DNA from: a virus
Virus record (IMG/VR): IMGVR_UViG_3300025009_000135
Coordinates: 1-53,650 of that record
DNA length: 53,650 nucleotides
Direction: 5' to 3' (one strand)
Positions 21,993 through 30,653 of the stretch are shown here, piece after piece. A program made the position numbers and the translations under genes. The notes beneath the pieces were generated by a model. That model was not told the origin of the DNA and ran no database searches. It was given only the letters and a program-made list of their open reading frames with translations. The number at the start of each line of letters is the position of its first letter. The first letter of the stretch is position 1.

Positions 21993-23290
21993 CCAACCCC
22001 ACCCGTACCTGTTGCGGCTTCGTAGTCAAATCCGGCAAGAGCATTCGCCCCGATGGCGCCGTCGTGTTCGGCTACTATTGCGATTCATGCGGCCGAAAAG
22101 GATACGGCGATTCTCCCGCCGAAGCCGCCGCAGCATTTGACGCCTCACGCCCCACCGCCCCCACCGTCAACAAAATCGCCCCACCCCGCCCACTTGTCAA
22201 TGCCGCAGACCTCGCGGCTTGCATTGCCGACCGCTCGTCAGAAATCGCTAGCATAGCCGCCCCGTTTGTCAAAGCCGACCGCCCCGCCTTTGCCCTCATG
22301 GTCAAGAAAACTACGCGCTACGTCATGGGCCTGTCCGGTGACAGCTGGGCGAAGGTATGGGCAACCCCCGAAGGCCGTGACTCAATCATCGCCGCCATGG
22401 AAGAAGCCTTTCAGCTTGGCGCCACGTTGCCGGACATGGGATGCATGGTTCCATTTGGAGGCATTGCCGAATTCATACCCGACGTGGAAGCGTACCGATT
22501 TGCAGTCACTACCGGCGCGTCGGCTCCGTTCTTGTCGCTGGAAATTGAGCCGATATTTAAAAACGACAAGTACCACATAACCCGCAAGGAAGGAGACTTT
22601 TCTATTACATTCGACTCCATCCTTGCCTCAAGAGGCGACGTGATCGCGGTCGCGGTCTATGGCGCGCATCGGTCGGGAAAAACGCTTGGTGAGGTATACC
22701 CCGTCGACCGCCTCGTCGAAAAAGCCCGCGTTCATTCGCAATCATACCGTACCTACCTTCAGGACGTAGCAGCGTTTGAATCGGCAAAGGTGGAGGGCAA
22801 GCTCAAGAAACAGGATGGCCGCGAGTACGTCGAGAAGGCAATCCCAAAGCGCGACGGAGGAACGTGGAACAAGCGCATCTATCTTGACGAACTGACCAAC
22901 CCCTACGACGGCGCCGACCGCCCCGAAATGCTCCGCAAGCTGGCGGGGAAATCATTCCTCGCCCCGTACATCAAAACGCGCAATTCCACCGCCGCGATAA
23001 ACGAACTGCAAGAAGATGATGACGTATCCGCCATGCTCGACGCCGCGCTCGATCAAGCTTTCGACGCTATGCCCGCCGACCGACCGACCGACGACCCGCA
23101 CCCCGAGGACAAGCGCCAATCGTCCCGCCACGCAATCCCAGAGCCAAATGACGATCTTGCTCCTCCGCCTGCTGCCCTTCCATCCGAGAAGCCCGATCTA
23201 GTCACGCGCAAAAAGCCAGACACAAAGGAGGAGCTCTCCGCCGATTCCAAGGAGCCGCCCGCCGACGGAGAGGAGAACGTCTTATTCTAA
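21989..23290 (+). CDS. RecT-like single-strand annealing protein with N-terminal zinc motif
   Basis: A 433-aa protein. An N-terminal CCGF...YCDSCGRKGYG restriction-alleviation-like zinc motif (about 8-40) precedes a RecT-like core: AFQLGATLPDMGCMVPFGGI, EAYRFAVTTGA, a SLEIEPIFKNDKY strand, RGDVIAVAVYGAH, then RPEMLRKLAGKSFLAPYI. The C-terminal tail is acidic and proline-rich. It pairs with the YqaJ exonuclease as in Red/RecET systems. ATG 21989 overlaps the preceding TGA. The RecT assignment is by motif layout, so the confidence is moderate. Confidence 0.65.
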   Translation: MTNPTRTCCGFVVKSGKSIRPDGAVVFGYYCDSCGRKGYGDSPAEAAAAFDASRPTAPTVNKIAPPRPLVNAADLAACIADRSSEIASIAAPFVKADRPAFALMVKKTTRYVMGLSGDSWAKVWATPEGRDSIIAAMEEAFQLGATLPDMGCMVPFGGIAEFIPDVEAYRFAVTTGASAPFLSLEIEPIFKNDKYHITRKEGDFSITFDSILASRGDVIAVAVYGAHRSGKTLGEVYPVDRLVEKARVHSQSYRTYLQDVAAFESAKVEGKLKKQDGREYVEKAIPKRDGGTWNKRIYLDELTNPYDGADRPEMLRKLAGKSFLAPYIKTRNSTAAINELQEDDDVSAMLDAALDQAFDAMPADRPTDDPHPEDKRQSSRHAIPEPNDDLAPPPAALPSEKPDLVTRKKPDTKEELSADSKEPPADGEENVLF

Positions 23291-24030
23291 CCGCCACCAG
23301 ACGAATTGCTACAATCTGTCTTACTGCTATCCTAGCGGCGTGCGCGCAACCATCAGGATACCTAGTCGTCGAAATTGCAACCGAAAGCATATCCGTTTCG
23401 CAAAACGCGCCAGAAGAAGATCCAGAAAAGCCGACCCCAGAATCAGCGCCGGAATCTCCGGCAGAAAGAGAGATACCAATGATCAAGCCGATCCCAGTCT
23501 ACCCCGCCTATATCGTCGAAGGCGCTACCCTGTGGGGCGTTCCGTCAACCTTGCAAGGAACTAGCCATCGAGAACGCATCGAAGTACAAATTGAAGATGG
23601 AACGCCGCCGCCTGGCGCTATGACATTTTCAATCGTTGGCGGATACCTGTATTTGTACATCGATCAAAGAACCGAAACCGAAACGATTATCGATTGCTAC
23701 CGTCAAGCCCTCGGCACCCTTACGGTAGAAATCGTTAACGATGTCCCAATATGGCCCGCCGAATCTCGCGTCGTGCTGGACTCCCCCGCATGGCTCATCG
23801 AAACGTCAACCATCAACGGCGTCGAATGGTCATATATCTATAACCGCTCGCCGGTATTTGATGAGCCTGCTCCGGTACCAAAGGGCCATTTCGTATGCCG
23901 CCGCGAGATGGCAAGCGCGTTCGTCGTGCTGGATAATGGGCTACTGTGGCAAAGCGAGCAGGGGATCGAGTTTTGCAATACGGCTCGGAAGGGTGCGTCG
24001 GTGGTTTGTGAGGGGAGGTTGTGGAAATAG
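23284..24030 (+). CDS. Putative lipoprotein, probable ATT start (conservative start ATG 23479)
   Basis: The frame is open from 23284 with no ATG, GTG or TTG before 23479. Read from ATT 23284, behind GGAGAGGAG with 8-base spacing, it gives a 248-aa protein with a signal peptide and lipobox ending ILAAC, a Pro/Glu-rich linker and a globular domain (VYPAYIVEGATLWGVPSTL onward, ending VVCEGRLWK). The upstream stop at 23288-23290 overlaps this start. If translation begins at ATG 23479 the product is 183 aa without a signal. Function unknown; outer-membrane location or cell-envelope exclusion is possible. Confidence 0.6.
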   Translation: MLTATRRIATICLTAILAACAQPSGYLVVEIATESISVSQNAPEEDPEKPTPESAPESPAEREIPMIKPIPVYPAYIVEGATLWGVPSTLQGTSHRERIEVQIEDGTPPPGAMTFSIVGGYLYLYIDQRTETETIIDCYRQALGTLTVEIVNDVPIWPAESRVVLDSPAWLIETSTINGVEWSYIYNRSPVFDEPAPVPKGHFVCRREMASAFVVLDNGLLWQSEQGIEFCNTARKGASVVCEGRLWK

Positions 24031-24051
24031 ACACCCGCTGCCTATAGAAAA

Positions 24052-24087
24052 ACCCCGGAAGGCCGAAACCCTCCGGGGTATATTTTT
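24052..24087. terminator. Bidirectional terminator between convergent blocks
   Basis: ACCCCGGA (24052-24059) pairs with TCCGGGGT (24072-24079). On the plus strand ATATTTTT follows; on the minus strand TTTTT follows. It lies between the rightward block stop at 24030 and the leftward block stop at 24118, so it insulates both transcripts. Confidence 0.9.
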
Positions 24088-24117
24088 GTCCTACCCCCTA
24101 TCGGGTGTACTTGTCCG

Positions 24118-25113
24118 TTACGCCGCTACAAGAATCACGACATACGGAACGCCTACCGTGTACGACTGATCGCGGGTTTTTAGGCCGACGCGAGGGGTGC
24201 CGTTGGTGCCGTCGGATTCTGGAGCTTCTACCATGTTTGTAGTATATGTTTGCCCTGCTCCATATCTTACCGTTCCACTCGATGCCGCTACCGAAACTGG
24301 GAATCCATAAGATCCGCCCGATATGGAAGATGCAAGTCGCCCTGTATGGAAATGCCCCTGCGTCTGATCCGCTAACACCTCGCCCATCGCGTCAGCCTGC
24401 CCACCCGTTGCATCGATTCCCCTTGGCACCTTGCCACGAGCATCCGCCGCCGTCCTTGATCCGGTAGACCCCGGCATCCATACGCCCTTGAGATGCCACG
24501 CCTCCACAATCGTCGACAGCGCCCCTGAGCCAATCGCCTGCCCATCAAGGTGTACCAAATATGCGTTATAATTAGCCCCGCTCACCCCGCCGAAATTGTG
24601 CAAGCCTAGCGACAAATATTGCGAGTATGCCGCATTGTTAAAATCATGTAATGGCGACGAATCCCCAACGATTACTCGCCCCGAGGTGTGCGCCGCCAGT
24701 AGTTCCCGCTTGTCCGGTATCGCCATCCAGTACGTCGGTTCCGTCAGCGGGTCGTGATTCGTGTTGCTCGTCGACAGGTTGACAAACTGAATTCCATACC
24801 GCATGACGGTCGTGCCCTTGACAGTATACGCCGTCGCCGCCGACCATGCCGACACACCGCCAACGTATACCCCAGCAAGCTCCTCGATGGCCTGCAAAAA
24901 GTCGGAAGCCGTCTCGCTCTCGGCCGCATCAGAAAGTACGCCGCCGGTTTTGTACCGCTTGATTGTCGCCTCAAGAGCGTAGTAAAGATCGTTGCCCCAG
25001 TCGGCTACAACGCCCGAGCCGGTATCGTCGCCGGGATTGTCGCGTATTTTGCCCTCGGAAAATCCGGTAGTAGCGGCGTCGTAGTTTGAAAGAATGGTTG
25101 CTAGCTTTCTCAT
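24118..25113 (-). CDS. Tail fibre / phage tail collar-like protein
   Basis: A 331-aa protein, last gene of the leftward block. The C-terminal half has LVHLDGQAIGSGALSTIVEAW, DARGKVPRGID and DQTQGHFHTG, the layout of phage tail-collar (short tail fibre) domains, ending VGVPYVVILVAA. It likely contributes to host recognition. ATG 25113 follows CTAGGAGG. Confidence 0.75.
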   Translation of the reverse strand: MRKLATILSNYDAATTGFSEGKIRDNPGDDTGSGVVADWGNDLYYALEATIKRYKTGGVLSDAAESETASDFLQAIEELAGVYVGGVSAWSAATAYTVKGTTVMRYGIQFVNLSTSNTNHDPLTEPTYWMAIPDKRELLAAHTSGRVIVGDSSPLHDFNNAAYSQYLSLGLHNFGGVSGANYNAYLVHLDGQAIGSGALSTIVEAWHLKGVWMPGSTGSRTAADARGKVPRGIDATGGQADAMGEVLADQTQGHFHTGRLASSISGGSYGFPVSVAASSGTVRYGAGQTYTTNMVEAPESDGTNGTPRVGLKTRDQSYTVGVPYVVILVAA

Positions 25114-25122
25114 GTTGGCCTC

Positions 25123-25824
25123 CTAGTAGGTGATGGAAATTTTATACGAAGTAGAATCAGAAGAAGCGGTATAAAGGCTCATTGTTCCAAAATCTGGAGT
25201 AACGGTTCCATGATAGTAATCTACAGGTTGTACTCCAAATATTCTTATACTAGTGCTCGACATTCTTTCTGCATAAGAAAAAACAAATCCTAAATTTGTT
25301 CCAGTACTGGTTATTGCTATTCCGGTAACTCGAATCCTATCCCCTATAGTTGCAAGAACCGATGACAGCGCCGCATAAATCTGTGCCACGGTATACGTTC
25401 CGTGAAGATATCCATTAAACGCACTTATCTTTCCAGTACCAACGCCGACATGCACACTGTCCACAGTGTCAGCATTCACCGCATTAGTCGCATTCGTCGC
25501 TAGCGTCGCCGTCGCCGAATTCTTCCCCGTCAACTCCGCTGGTATCCGGTCAAGATGAATCGCCCCTGTCAACTGAGCGGCGTCGTGGAAATCGCTCGGA
25601 TCTTCACCAACAAGCGTATCCGCATCATCCGCATGATCAGCATCGGGCGCCTTGAACGCGGTGAACACCGCCGCCAATTTCGCCCACCATCCGGCCCCAA
25701 AGATGCCCGACCATAGCGCTTTTCTGGTTGCTCCAGTCTGTGATATTTCTATATACTCCGTCCCTGCAAGAGGGAGAGTTCCGCTTGTTAAATCCGGTAT
25801 GTCCTTATAAACAATTTCTGCCAT
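25123..25824 (-). CDS. Tail fibre-like protein
   Basis: A 233-aa protein. It begins EIVYKDIPDLTSGTLPLAG and contains an alanine/aspartate-rich shaft (ADHADDADTLVG, ATLATNATNAVNADTVDSVH) typical of trimeric tail fibres, then a beta-rich C-terminus. Its A-of-TG start overlaps the stop of the gp48-like gene. Receptor-binding or fibre role inferred from location and composition. Confidence 0.65.
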   Translation of the reverse strand: MAEIVYKDIPDLTSGTLPLAGTEYIEISQTGATRKALWSGIFGAGWWAKLAAVFTAFKAPDADHADDADTLVGEDPSDFHDAAQLTGAIHLDRIPAELTGKNSATATLATNATNAVNADTVDSVHVGVGTGKISAFNGYLHGTYTVAQIYAALSSVLATIGDRIRVTGIAITSTGTNLGFVFSYAERMSSTSIRIFGVQPVDYYHGTVTPDFGTMSLYTASSDSTSYKISITY

Positions 25825-26669
25825 TATGCGCTCCTTGTGTCTCCGTCACTTGTACTTCGCGTGTCGCCATCGCTTGTAATTCTAATAACCCTCTGCGCCA
25901 CCTGAGCAACACACCACCGCCCAAGATACTTAATCGCCGTTACCAGCTTGATTAAATACTGCACCTGCTCTTCTGCAATAAAAAGCATCTCGTCAGCAGT
26001 CGCCAGTCGATCCGCAAAAGGTGACAAGAAAAACACCCCGCCCCATAATTGCGGGTCTGTGGGCAATCCTCTCAAAGCGGGCTGTGGATTCGTGTAGTTT
26101 TCGTTTGCCGTTCCGAATTGCGTCGATCCGCCGAATTGCGTCGATCCGCCAAATTGCGATGTCGAAGCAATGACCCGTGATCCCCGCCTGTTGGCGCTCG
26201 ATGTGATAAGCACTCCGGGCACCGTCGAAGGATCAATGCGGCTCGGCATTGTTCCCCATTGCGTCGTTTGATCAAATTGCACTGAACCGAACTGCGTTTC
26301 TTCTCCGGCAATTGGAACATTTTCAATCACGTATAGCGGAAATCCGGCAGCTTGAATCTGCTGCTGCAGCCATCCCGAACCACCGGAACCATACTGCGAC
26401 GCTCGTTCAACCAGTCGGGCCACTCGCTCGTCGTCGGTCAAATCGCCAAGCGATGCGATTCCATACTTCCCCTCAAGGTCGGAAAGCGTTTCGACGTCGG
26501 TTGCTGTAGATGGGACGGTTGCCGACTGGACTAGCCCCAAGTACTCCCATACCCGACCGAATTCGCGCGACAAGCCGGCCCAAAGCTTGCGAATGGTTGG
26601 CCCTCCAAGGATGCCACCGGCAAGCCCGATGCGGCGCATGGTTGTCGCTATGCTGTCACTTATTGCCAT
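25824..26669 (-). CDS. Baseplate/tail protein, Mu gp48-like (YmfQ/DUF2313-like)
   Basis: A 281-aa protein directly after the baseplate J-like gene, the position of Mu gp48. LADLEGKYGI-like text (SDLEGKYGIASLGDLTDDERV) and ASQYGSGGSGWLQQQIQAAGF match that family. It has an unusual GGSTQF tandem repeat and a duplicated TSDGDTRS at the C-terminus. Confidence 0.7.
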   Translation of the reverse strand: MAISDSIATTMRRIGLAGGILGGPTIRKLWAGLSREFGRVWEYLGLVQSATVPSTATDVETLSDLEGKYGIASLGDLTDDERVARLVERASQYGSGGSGWLQQQIQAAGFPLYVIENVPIAGEETQFGSVQFDQTTQWGTMPSRIDPSTVPGVLITSSANRRGSRVIASTSQFGGSTQFGGSTQFGTANENYTNPQPALRGLPTDPQLWGGVFFLSPFADRLATADEMLFIAEEQVQYLIKLVTAIKYLGRWCVAQVAQRVIRITSDGDTRSTSDGDTRSA

Positions 26670-26696
26670 CTCCGCGTCCTTCCTTGCGCCTCGTGG

Positions 26697-27830
26697 CTAT
26701 ACCCGGTCAACAAACGTCACCGTTCCGAGCTTTGCTTTTTCGCCGCCATAAAGCACGTACGACGATAGCTGTAGGTCGCCAGAATCGCGTACTACAAGAT
26801 CGAGGATGCTCGCCCCGCCTTCGCTGGCCACGTCAAATACCGCCGACGACACGCCTGAATCCGTCATGGTGTCATTTCGCAATAGCGATACGCCTTCATT
26901 GTACGGCGACAAGTCAAGCATGTAGTCAGTCAACGCCGACTCAATGTCCGTTTTGATTTGTGCCGTGCCATCCTTAATATCGATGGTCACGTCAAAAACC
27001 TTCCGCGTGATCGGATAGCATGTCACCACGTCGCATATCGGCTTGCGATCAAGTAGCCCCGTTTCAGGATTGCTCGTAACATACGACAGTAATGTCGCGA
27101 GTTGCGCGGTGGTCGGTATGCCGTCGGTCTCGTTGTCGACCTCTCCATAAATCCATACCTCAAGGGGTGCGCTTCCTGCAACCGGCGATACCCAAATGAA
27201 ATGAGGCGCCTCGATACCCCATAGGTAGTAGTCCGCCGGTGATCCACCAGTATAGCGCCGTTTGTACCTCGCAATGACTCGCGCACGGAATGACGCCTCA
27301 CTCTCCTTGTCGTCGCCGTCCGTCGTCGTATCGACCACCACCGCCGCTCCTGTCAGCACTGGGTCGGGCGTGATGATCGATAGCGCCTCGCCGTCGGCGA
27401 TGTTTCCGGAGTCGCCAGCCGATACCGCCGTGAGGGTGCAGAGCTTTAGGCCGCCCGCGATAGTTCCGCCGGTCGTGACGGTGTAAACTTGATTTGTTGA
27501 CGACTTGAACGCCGTGCCGACTGTGACCGACTCGCCCGTGGTGCCGTATACGTTCGCCGTGATGACCGCCGCAACCGCTGGCGTAGGAGATATGCCGACA
27601 AGCTTCCCGAGTAGCACCAGAGCCGCATAGTCCGCCGTCTCGGGGAAAATCTGTTTGTAGACCCAAAGTATCGCGTTATACAAAAGTATCACGACACCAG
27701 CAACGGCTCGGGCCACGACCTTGTTGAACGCCTTGGCTAGGCTCGGCGTGGTCTGGCCGGTGTCGCCTTCGATATCGGATATGATGCGATTGGCTATTTC
27801 GGTAGCGCTTGGAATTGTTGGTAGTGCCAT
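26697..27830 (-). CDS. Baseplate J-like protein (Mu gp47-like)
   Basis: A 377-aa protein. ESEASFRARVIARYKRRYTGGSPADYYLWG is the characteristic baseplate J segment, followed by VWIYGEVDNETDGIPTTAQ. It forms a baseplate wedge component of contractile tails. Its ATG (27830) overlaps the gp46-like stop. Confidence 0.87.
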   Translation of the reverse strand: MALPTIPSATEIANRIISDIEGDTGQTTPSLAKAFNKVVARAVAGVVILLYNAILWVYKQIFPETADYAALVLLGKLVGISPTPAVAAVITANVYGTTGESVTVGTAFKSSTNQVYTVTTGGTIAGGLKLCTLTAVSAGDSGNIADGEALSIITPDPVLTGAAVVVDTTTDGDDKESEASFRARVIARYKRRYTGGSPADYYLWGIEAPHFIWVSPVAGSAPLEVWIYGEVDNETDGIPTTAQLATLLSYVTSNPETGLLDRKPICDVVTCYPITRKVFDVTIDIKDGTAQIKTDIESALTDYMLDLSPYNEGVSLLRNDTMTDSGVSSAVFDVASEGGASILDLVVRDSGDLQLSSYVLYGGEKAKLGTVTFVDRV

Positions 27831-28258
27831 TATCTATACCCCTTAGCGGTCAGTGTTCCTTTTTCCCAGTTGATAGAAAAGCGAGTTTTTCCAGTTGGCG
27901 CCACAATGTCGACTGACCATCCAATTGAATACGCGGATATAATCTGGCCTGTAACCGTAACGCTCGACGCGGCTTTCGACGACACCAGAAAAGCAAGCGC
28001 CCGCTCGATGGCCTTCTCGCCGTTGACTTCCGTCTCTTCATTGACGCGAGCATTTTTGACGACGCCCGGAAACGCCGAATTCATGCGCTCGTCCGGGTTG
28101 TCGGTCATGCCGTTCATGGGGCCGCCTTCTCCGAATATGGCCAAAAGGACGCAGGTCTCGAAGCCGTCAGTCATAAGCGGATGGCCGTTCTCGTAGACGA
28201 TATCGCATTCGTTTGTTAGCGGGTCGTAGGTTAATAGCACGTCGCCGGTATATGTCAT
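27830..28258 (-). CDS. Baseplate protein, Mu gp46-like (GP46)
   Basis: A 142-aa protein. DVLLTYDPLTNECDIVYENG and FETCVLLAIFGEGG match phage GP46 proteins, part of the baseplate wedge. Order gp45-x-gp46-gp47-gp48 follows Mu. Confidence 0.8.
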   Translation of the reverse strand: MTYTGDVLLTYDPLTNECDIVYENGHPLMTDGFETCVLLAIFGEGGPMNGMTDNPDERMNSAFPGVVKNARVNEETEVNGEKAIERALAFLVSSKAASSVTVTGQIISAYSIGWSVDIVAPTGKTRFSINWEKGTLTAKGYR

Positions 28259-28467
28259 GTCAACGACCCTGTTCCGGTAGTCGCACCGGTACCTGTTGCG
28301 GGAGTTACCTGCACGGCTATACCTGCATTGACAGTAGCGCTTAATACCGCCGACCTGATAATGTCAGCCATAGTATCTGCAAATGCGTCCTCGGTCATTG
28401 CGCTATTTTTTGCCGAATTGTATAGCGCCAATAACGATGCTTTTATCGTGGCCTTGACTACTGCCAT
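28255..28467 (-). CDS. Small baseplate-cluster protein
   Basis: A 70-aa protein between the gp45-like and gp46-like genes. It begins VVKATIKASLLALYNSAKN and has a Thr/Gly-rich tail. Similar short proteins occur at this position in other contractile phages. Function not known. Confidence 0.6.
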   Translation of the reverse strand: MAVVKATIKASLLALYNSAKNSAMTEDAFADTMADIIRSAVLSATVNAGIAVQVTPATGTGATTGTGSLT

Positions 28468-28961
28468 TATATATCCTTTACGAGCAATTTGAACCGCTCG
28501 CCGATTGCGGTAAGATTTGCTATACTTGTCGGCATAAGCGCGTGATTCGTAGGGCTTCCGAACGTTTGTATTGCAAGTATTTCATTGATCAAGTCATTTA
28601 TTAAACCGGCAAGATTTTCGGCCGCGTTTTTTATTCCTATTTTCCCATCGCTATCAAGTAGCATAAATGCTTTTTCCGATCCATCTGCATCAGTAGAGTA
28701 GACCTTGGTCGCGCCGGGATTTGCTGGCGGGTCGACGCTATAGGTATATGCTCCAATAATAATTGACAGGCTTCCAATACGGATTCGGACGCCTTTGGTT
28801 TTTTTCGACGGCCTAGAGACGAACCCATGCGCCGCGTACACTTCGGCATCAAGGCCGCGCTCGGCATCGCCTGAAGCGGTAGCTACTACCGACGGCCCCT
28901 CGGCGCGGTCTATAGTTTCTATTTCGGTACTGGCAATAGAGATGAAATTTGCTCGCTCCAC
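28467..28961 (-). CDS. Baseplate spike-like protein (Mu gp45-like)
   Basis: A 164-aa protein. GTG 28961 is chosen because it overlaps the upstream TAG as TAGTG with GGAG 8 bases upstream; the frame is open to 29033. HGFVSRPSKKTKGVRIRIG resembles the gp45 OB-like head. Following the gp44-like gene it should form the membrane-piercing central spike. Confidence 0.68.
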   Translation of the reverse strand: MERANFISIASTEIETIDRAEGPSVVATASGDAERGLDAEVYAAHGFVSRPSKKTKGVRIRIGSLSIIIGAYTYSVDPPANPGATKVYSTDADGSEKAFMLLDSDGKIGIKNAAENLAGLINDLINEILAIQTFGSPTNHALMPTSIANLTAIGERFKLLVKDI

Positions 28962-30319
28962 TATTGTATCTCCAAGAATCCCGGCTGCTTGGACGGGCCA
29001 CTTGCCGGGGGCCGGGCCGGATATCCATACCACGGGAACGGCTCGCGCGGCATGGTAAGCGTATACGACTCGGGTAGCACTAGCTGCATTTCCGCAACGT
29101 CGCCGCCTCCGTCGTCCTTGGTAAGCTCGACGGATTCTGTAATGTACTCGGCCTCTTTGAACAAGAATGCTCCGGGCGCTTGCAGGGTCAGCTTTTGATT
29201 CTCAGCCCATAGTTCGCCATTGGCATTGCGCCAACCTGCCACGCGCACGGGTATCGATATCGACTCGGCAAAGCTTTTCGCCATGCGCCATTGCGCCGCC
29301 GTTTTAATGTTGCCTTCCTCGGCTTCGGACGCCTTGAACGCAAAGCCGCGAGGGCGGGAGACGGCCGAATCGTTGAGCGTGACTGATACGCCAGAGACGC
29401 CTGATTCTTCGGTCAATCCAATCCATTTTGAATACCGCTTGGAGCCATCGAACGACGACGCGACGGACAAGAGCGGGTAGACGCCTTGAATAAGCGAGCA
29501 CGCCGGGCGGTCTTCGGTATTGGCGCGGCATAGAAGCAAGTTGCCATCGGGCATGGAAGTAATCAAAAAGCCTTTTTGCTTGGCAAGGTCTTGCAGGAAT
29601 TCTCCGTCCGGTTGCGTGGCATCTTGCTCGACTCGACCGAACGCATCGCCGACCGCCGTTTGCGTTACGACGCCGCCGGAACCGTTAGACGAGTAACACG
29701 TGATACCATACGGCGCGGCGACTTCGCGGCAAATATCGAGGAGCGTCAGGCCACTTTTGAATACTAGATTTTTGCGCATACCCATACATTCGAGCATTTC
29801 GCCAGGCATCGTTCGGCACTCGATCTTGGCGACGGTTCCGGCGTCAGATTCGGAGTAGTCCCACTTCGACGCGAGCGCGGTGATATACAGTTCACCGCCG
29901 ATATACAGTTGCGCGGTGTACCAGGTGAACGGGCGGAGAAGGTCGACCATCGTGCGGTTGTACGGATCAAATGGCAATTCAAAAATAAACCCGCTGGCGA
30001 TTTGGTTCATTTGGCGACCGATACGGCCGGTTTTCACGCCTTCTAGCTTGACACCATTGAGGCGGATTTCAATCTGCGTATCGAAGTCGGCTGTTATTGT
30101 TTCGTTATTATAACGATTTTTATAGAGCGGAAGAAAAAGCGAGTCACCTCCGAATACTACCGGAATGCCTTCTAGGGATAGCGTGCGGTCTTTTAGCGTA
30201 TCATAATTGGCGGCTACGACAAACGATGAAAGGTCGCGTCCATAGGCGAGGCGGGATATTGTGCGGATCGTGTCGCCATAGACGACGGTGTACCATGATC
30301 CTTGCGTGGGCTTAGGCAT
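28961..30319 (-). CDS. Baseplate hub protein (Mu gp44/gpP-like)
   Basis: A 452-aa protein. A LysM-like N-terminus (WYTVVYGDTIRTISRLAYG), then hub domains with SGLTLLDICREVAAPYGI and FLQDLAKQKGFLITSMPDGNL, as in Mu gp44. It probably forms the trimeric hub onto which the spike docks. Confidence 0.82.
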   Translation of the reverse strand: MPKPTQGSWYTVVYGDTIRTISRLAYGRDLSSFVVAANYDTLKDRTLSLEGIPVVFGGDSLFLPLYKNRYNNETITADFDTQIEIRLNGVKLEGVKTGRIGRQMNQIASGFIFELPFDPYNRTMVDLLRPFTWYTAQLYIGGELYITALASKWDYSESDAGTVAKIECRTMPGEMLECMGMRKNLVFKSGLTLLDICREVAAPYGITCYSSNGSGGVVTQTAVGDAFGRVEQDATQPDGEFLQDLAKQKGFLITSMPDGNLLLCRANTEDRPACSLIQGVYPLLSVASSFDGSKRYSKWIGLTEESGVSGVSVTLNDSAVSRPRGFAFKASEAEEGNIKTAAQWRMAKSFAESISIPVRVAGWRNANGELWAENQKLTLQAPGAFLFKEAEYITESVELTKDDGGGDVAEMQLVLPESYTLTMPREPFPWYGYPARPPASGPSKQPGFLEIQ

Positions 30320-30653
30320 ACTCCCTCACAATCAGGCCGTGCGCTATTGCCCGTCGTTTCATGTCAGCGGTACCGGTTCCACCGGGGAACAATATGCAGA
30401 TATCCGCGTGTTCCGCCATGGCTTCGTTGCGGATAGGGCCGGCAGCCTTGCCATAACGATACCAGTCGGCGGGGAATATCAACACGGAAATTCCGTGGTA
30501 CTCGGCCCATCGCTCGCCAAAATTGTCAGCTCCGCTCGCGCCTCCGGACACGACTGCATCTATCCCGAGGCTGTCGCGTAGACTGTCGAGCCATGCGGCC
30601 TCGGCTTTTCCGCCTTGGTAGTTGCGCCCTCCGGCTATGATTGCCTTAGGCAT
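30312..30653 (-). CDS. SLOG-domain protein (YspA/DUF2493-like)
   Basis: A 113-aa protein. AIIAGGRNYQGG, VVSGGASGADNF and ADWYRYGKAAGPIRNEAMAE are the nucleotide-binding motifs of the SLOG/DprA-related fold. Such proteins sense nucleotides or NAD-like ligands. It is inserted inside the baseplate operon between the gpN-like and gp44-like genes, overlapping both, an unusual place for a non-structural protein. ATG 30653; an open frame extends to 30689. Confidence 0.8.
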   Translation of the reverse strand: MPKAIIAGGRNYQGGKAEAAWLDSLRDSLGIDAVVSGGASGADNFGERWAEYHGISVLIFPADWYRYGKAAGPIRNEAMAEHADICILFPGGTGTADMKRRAIAHGLIVREYA

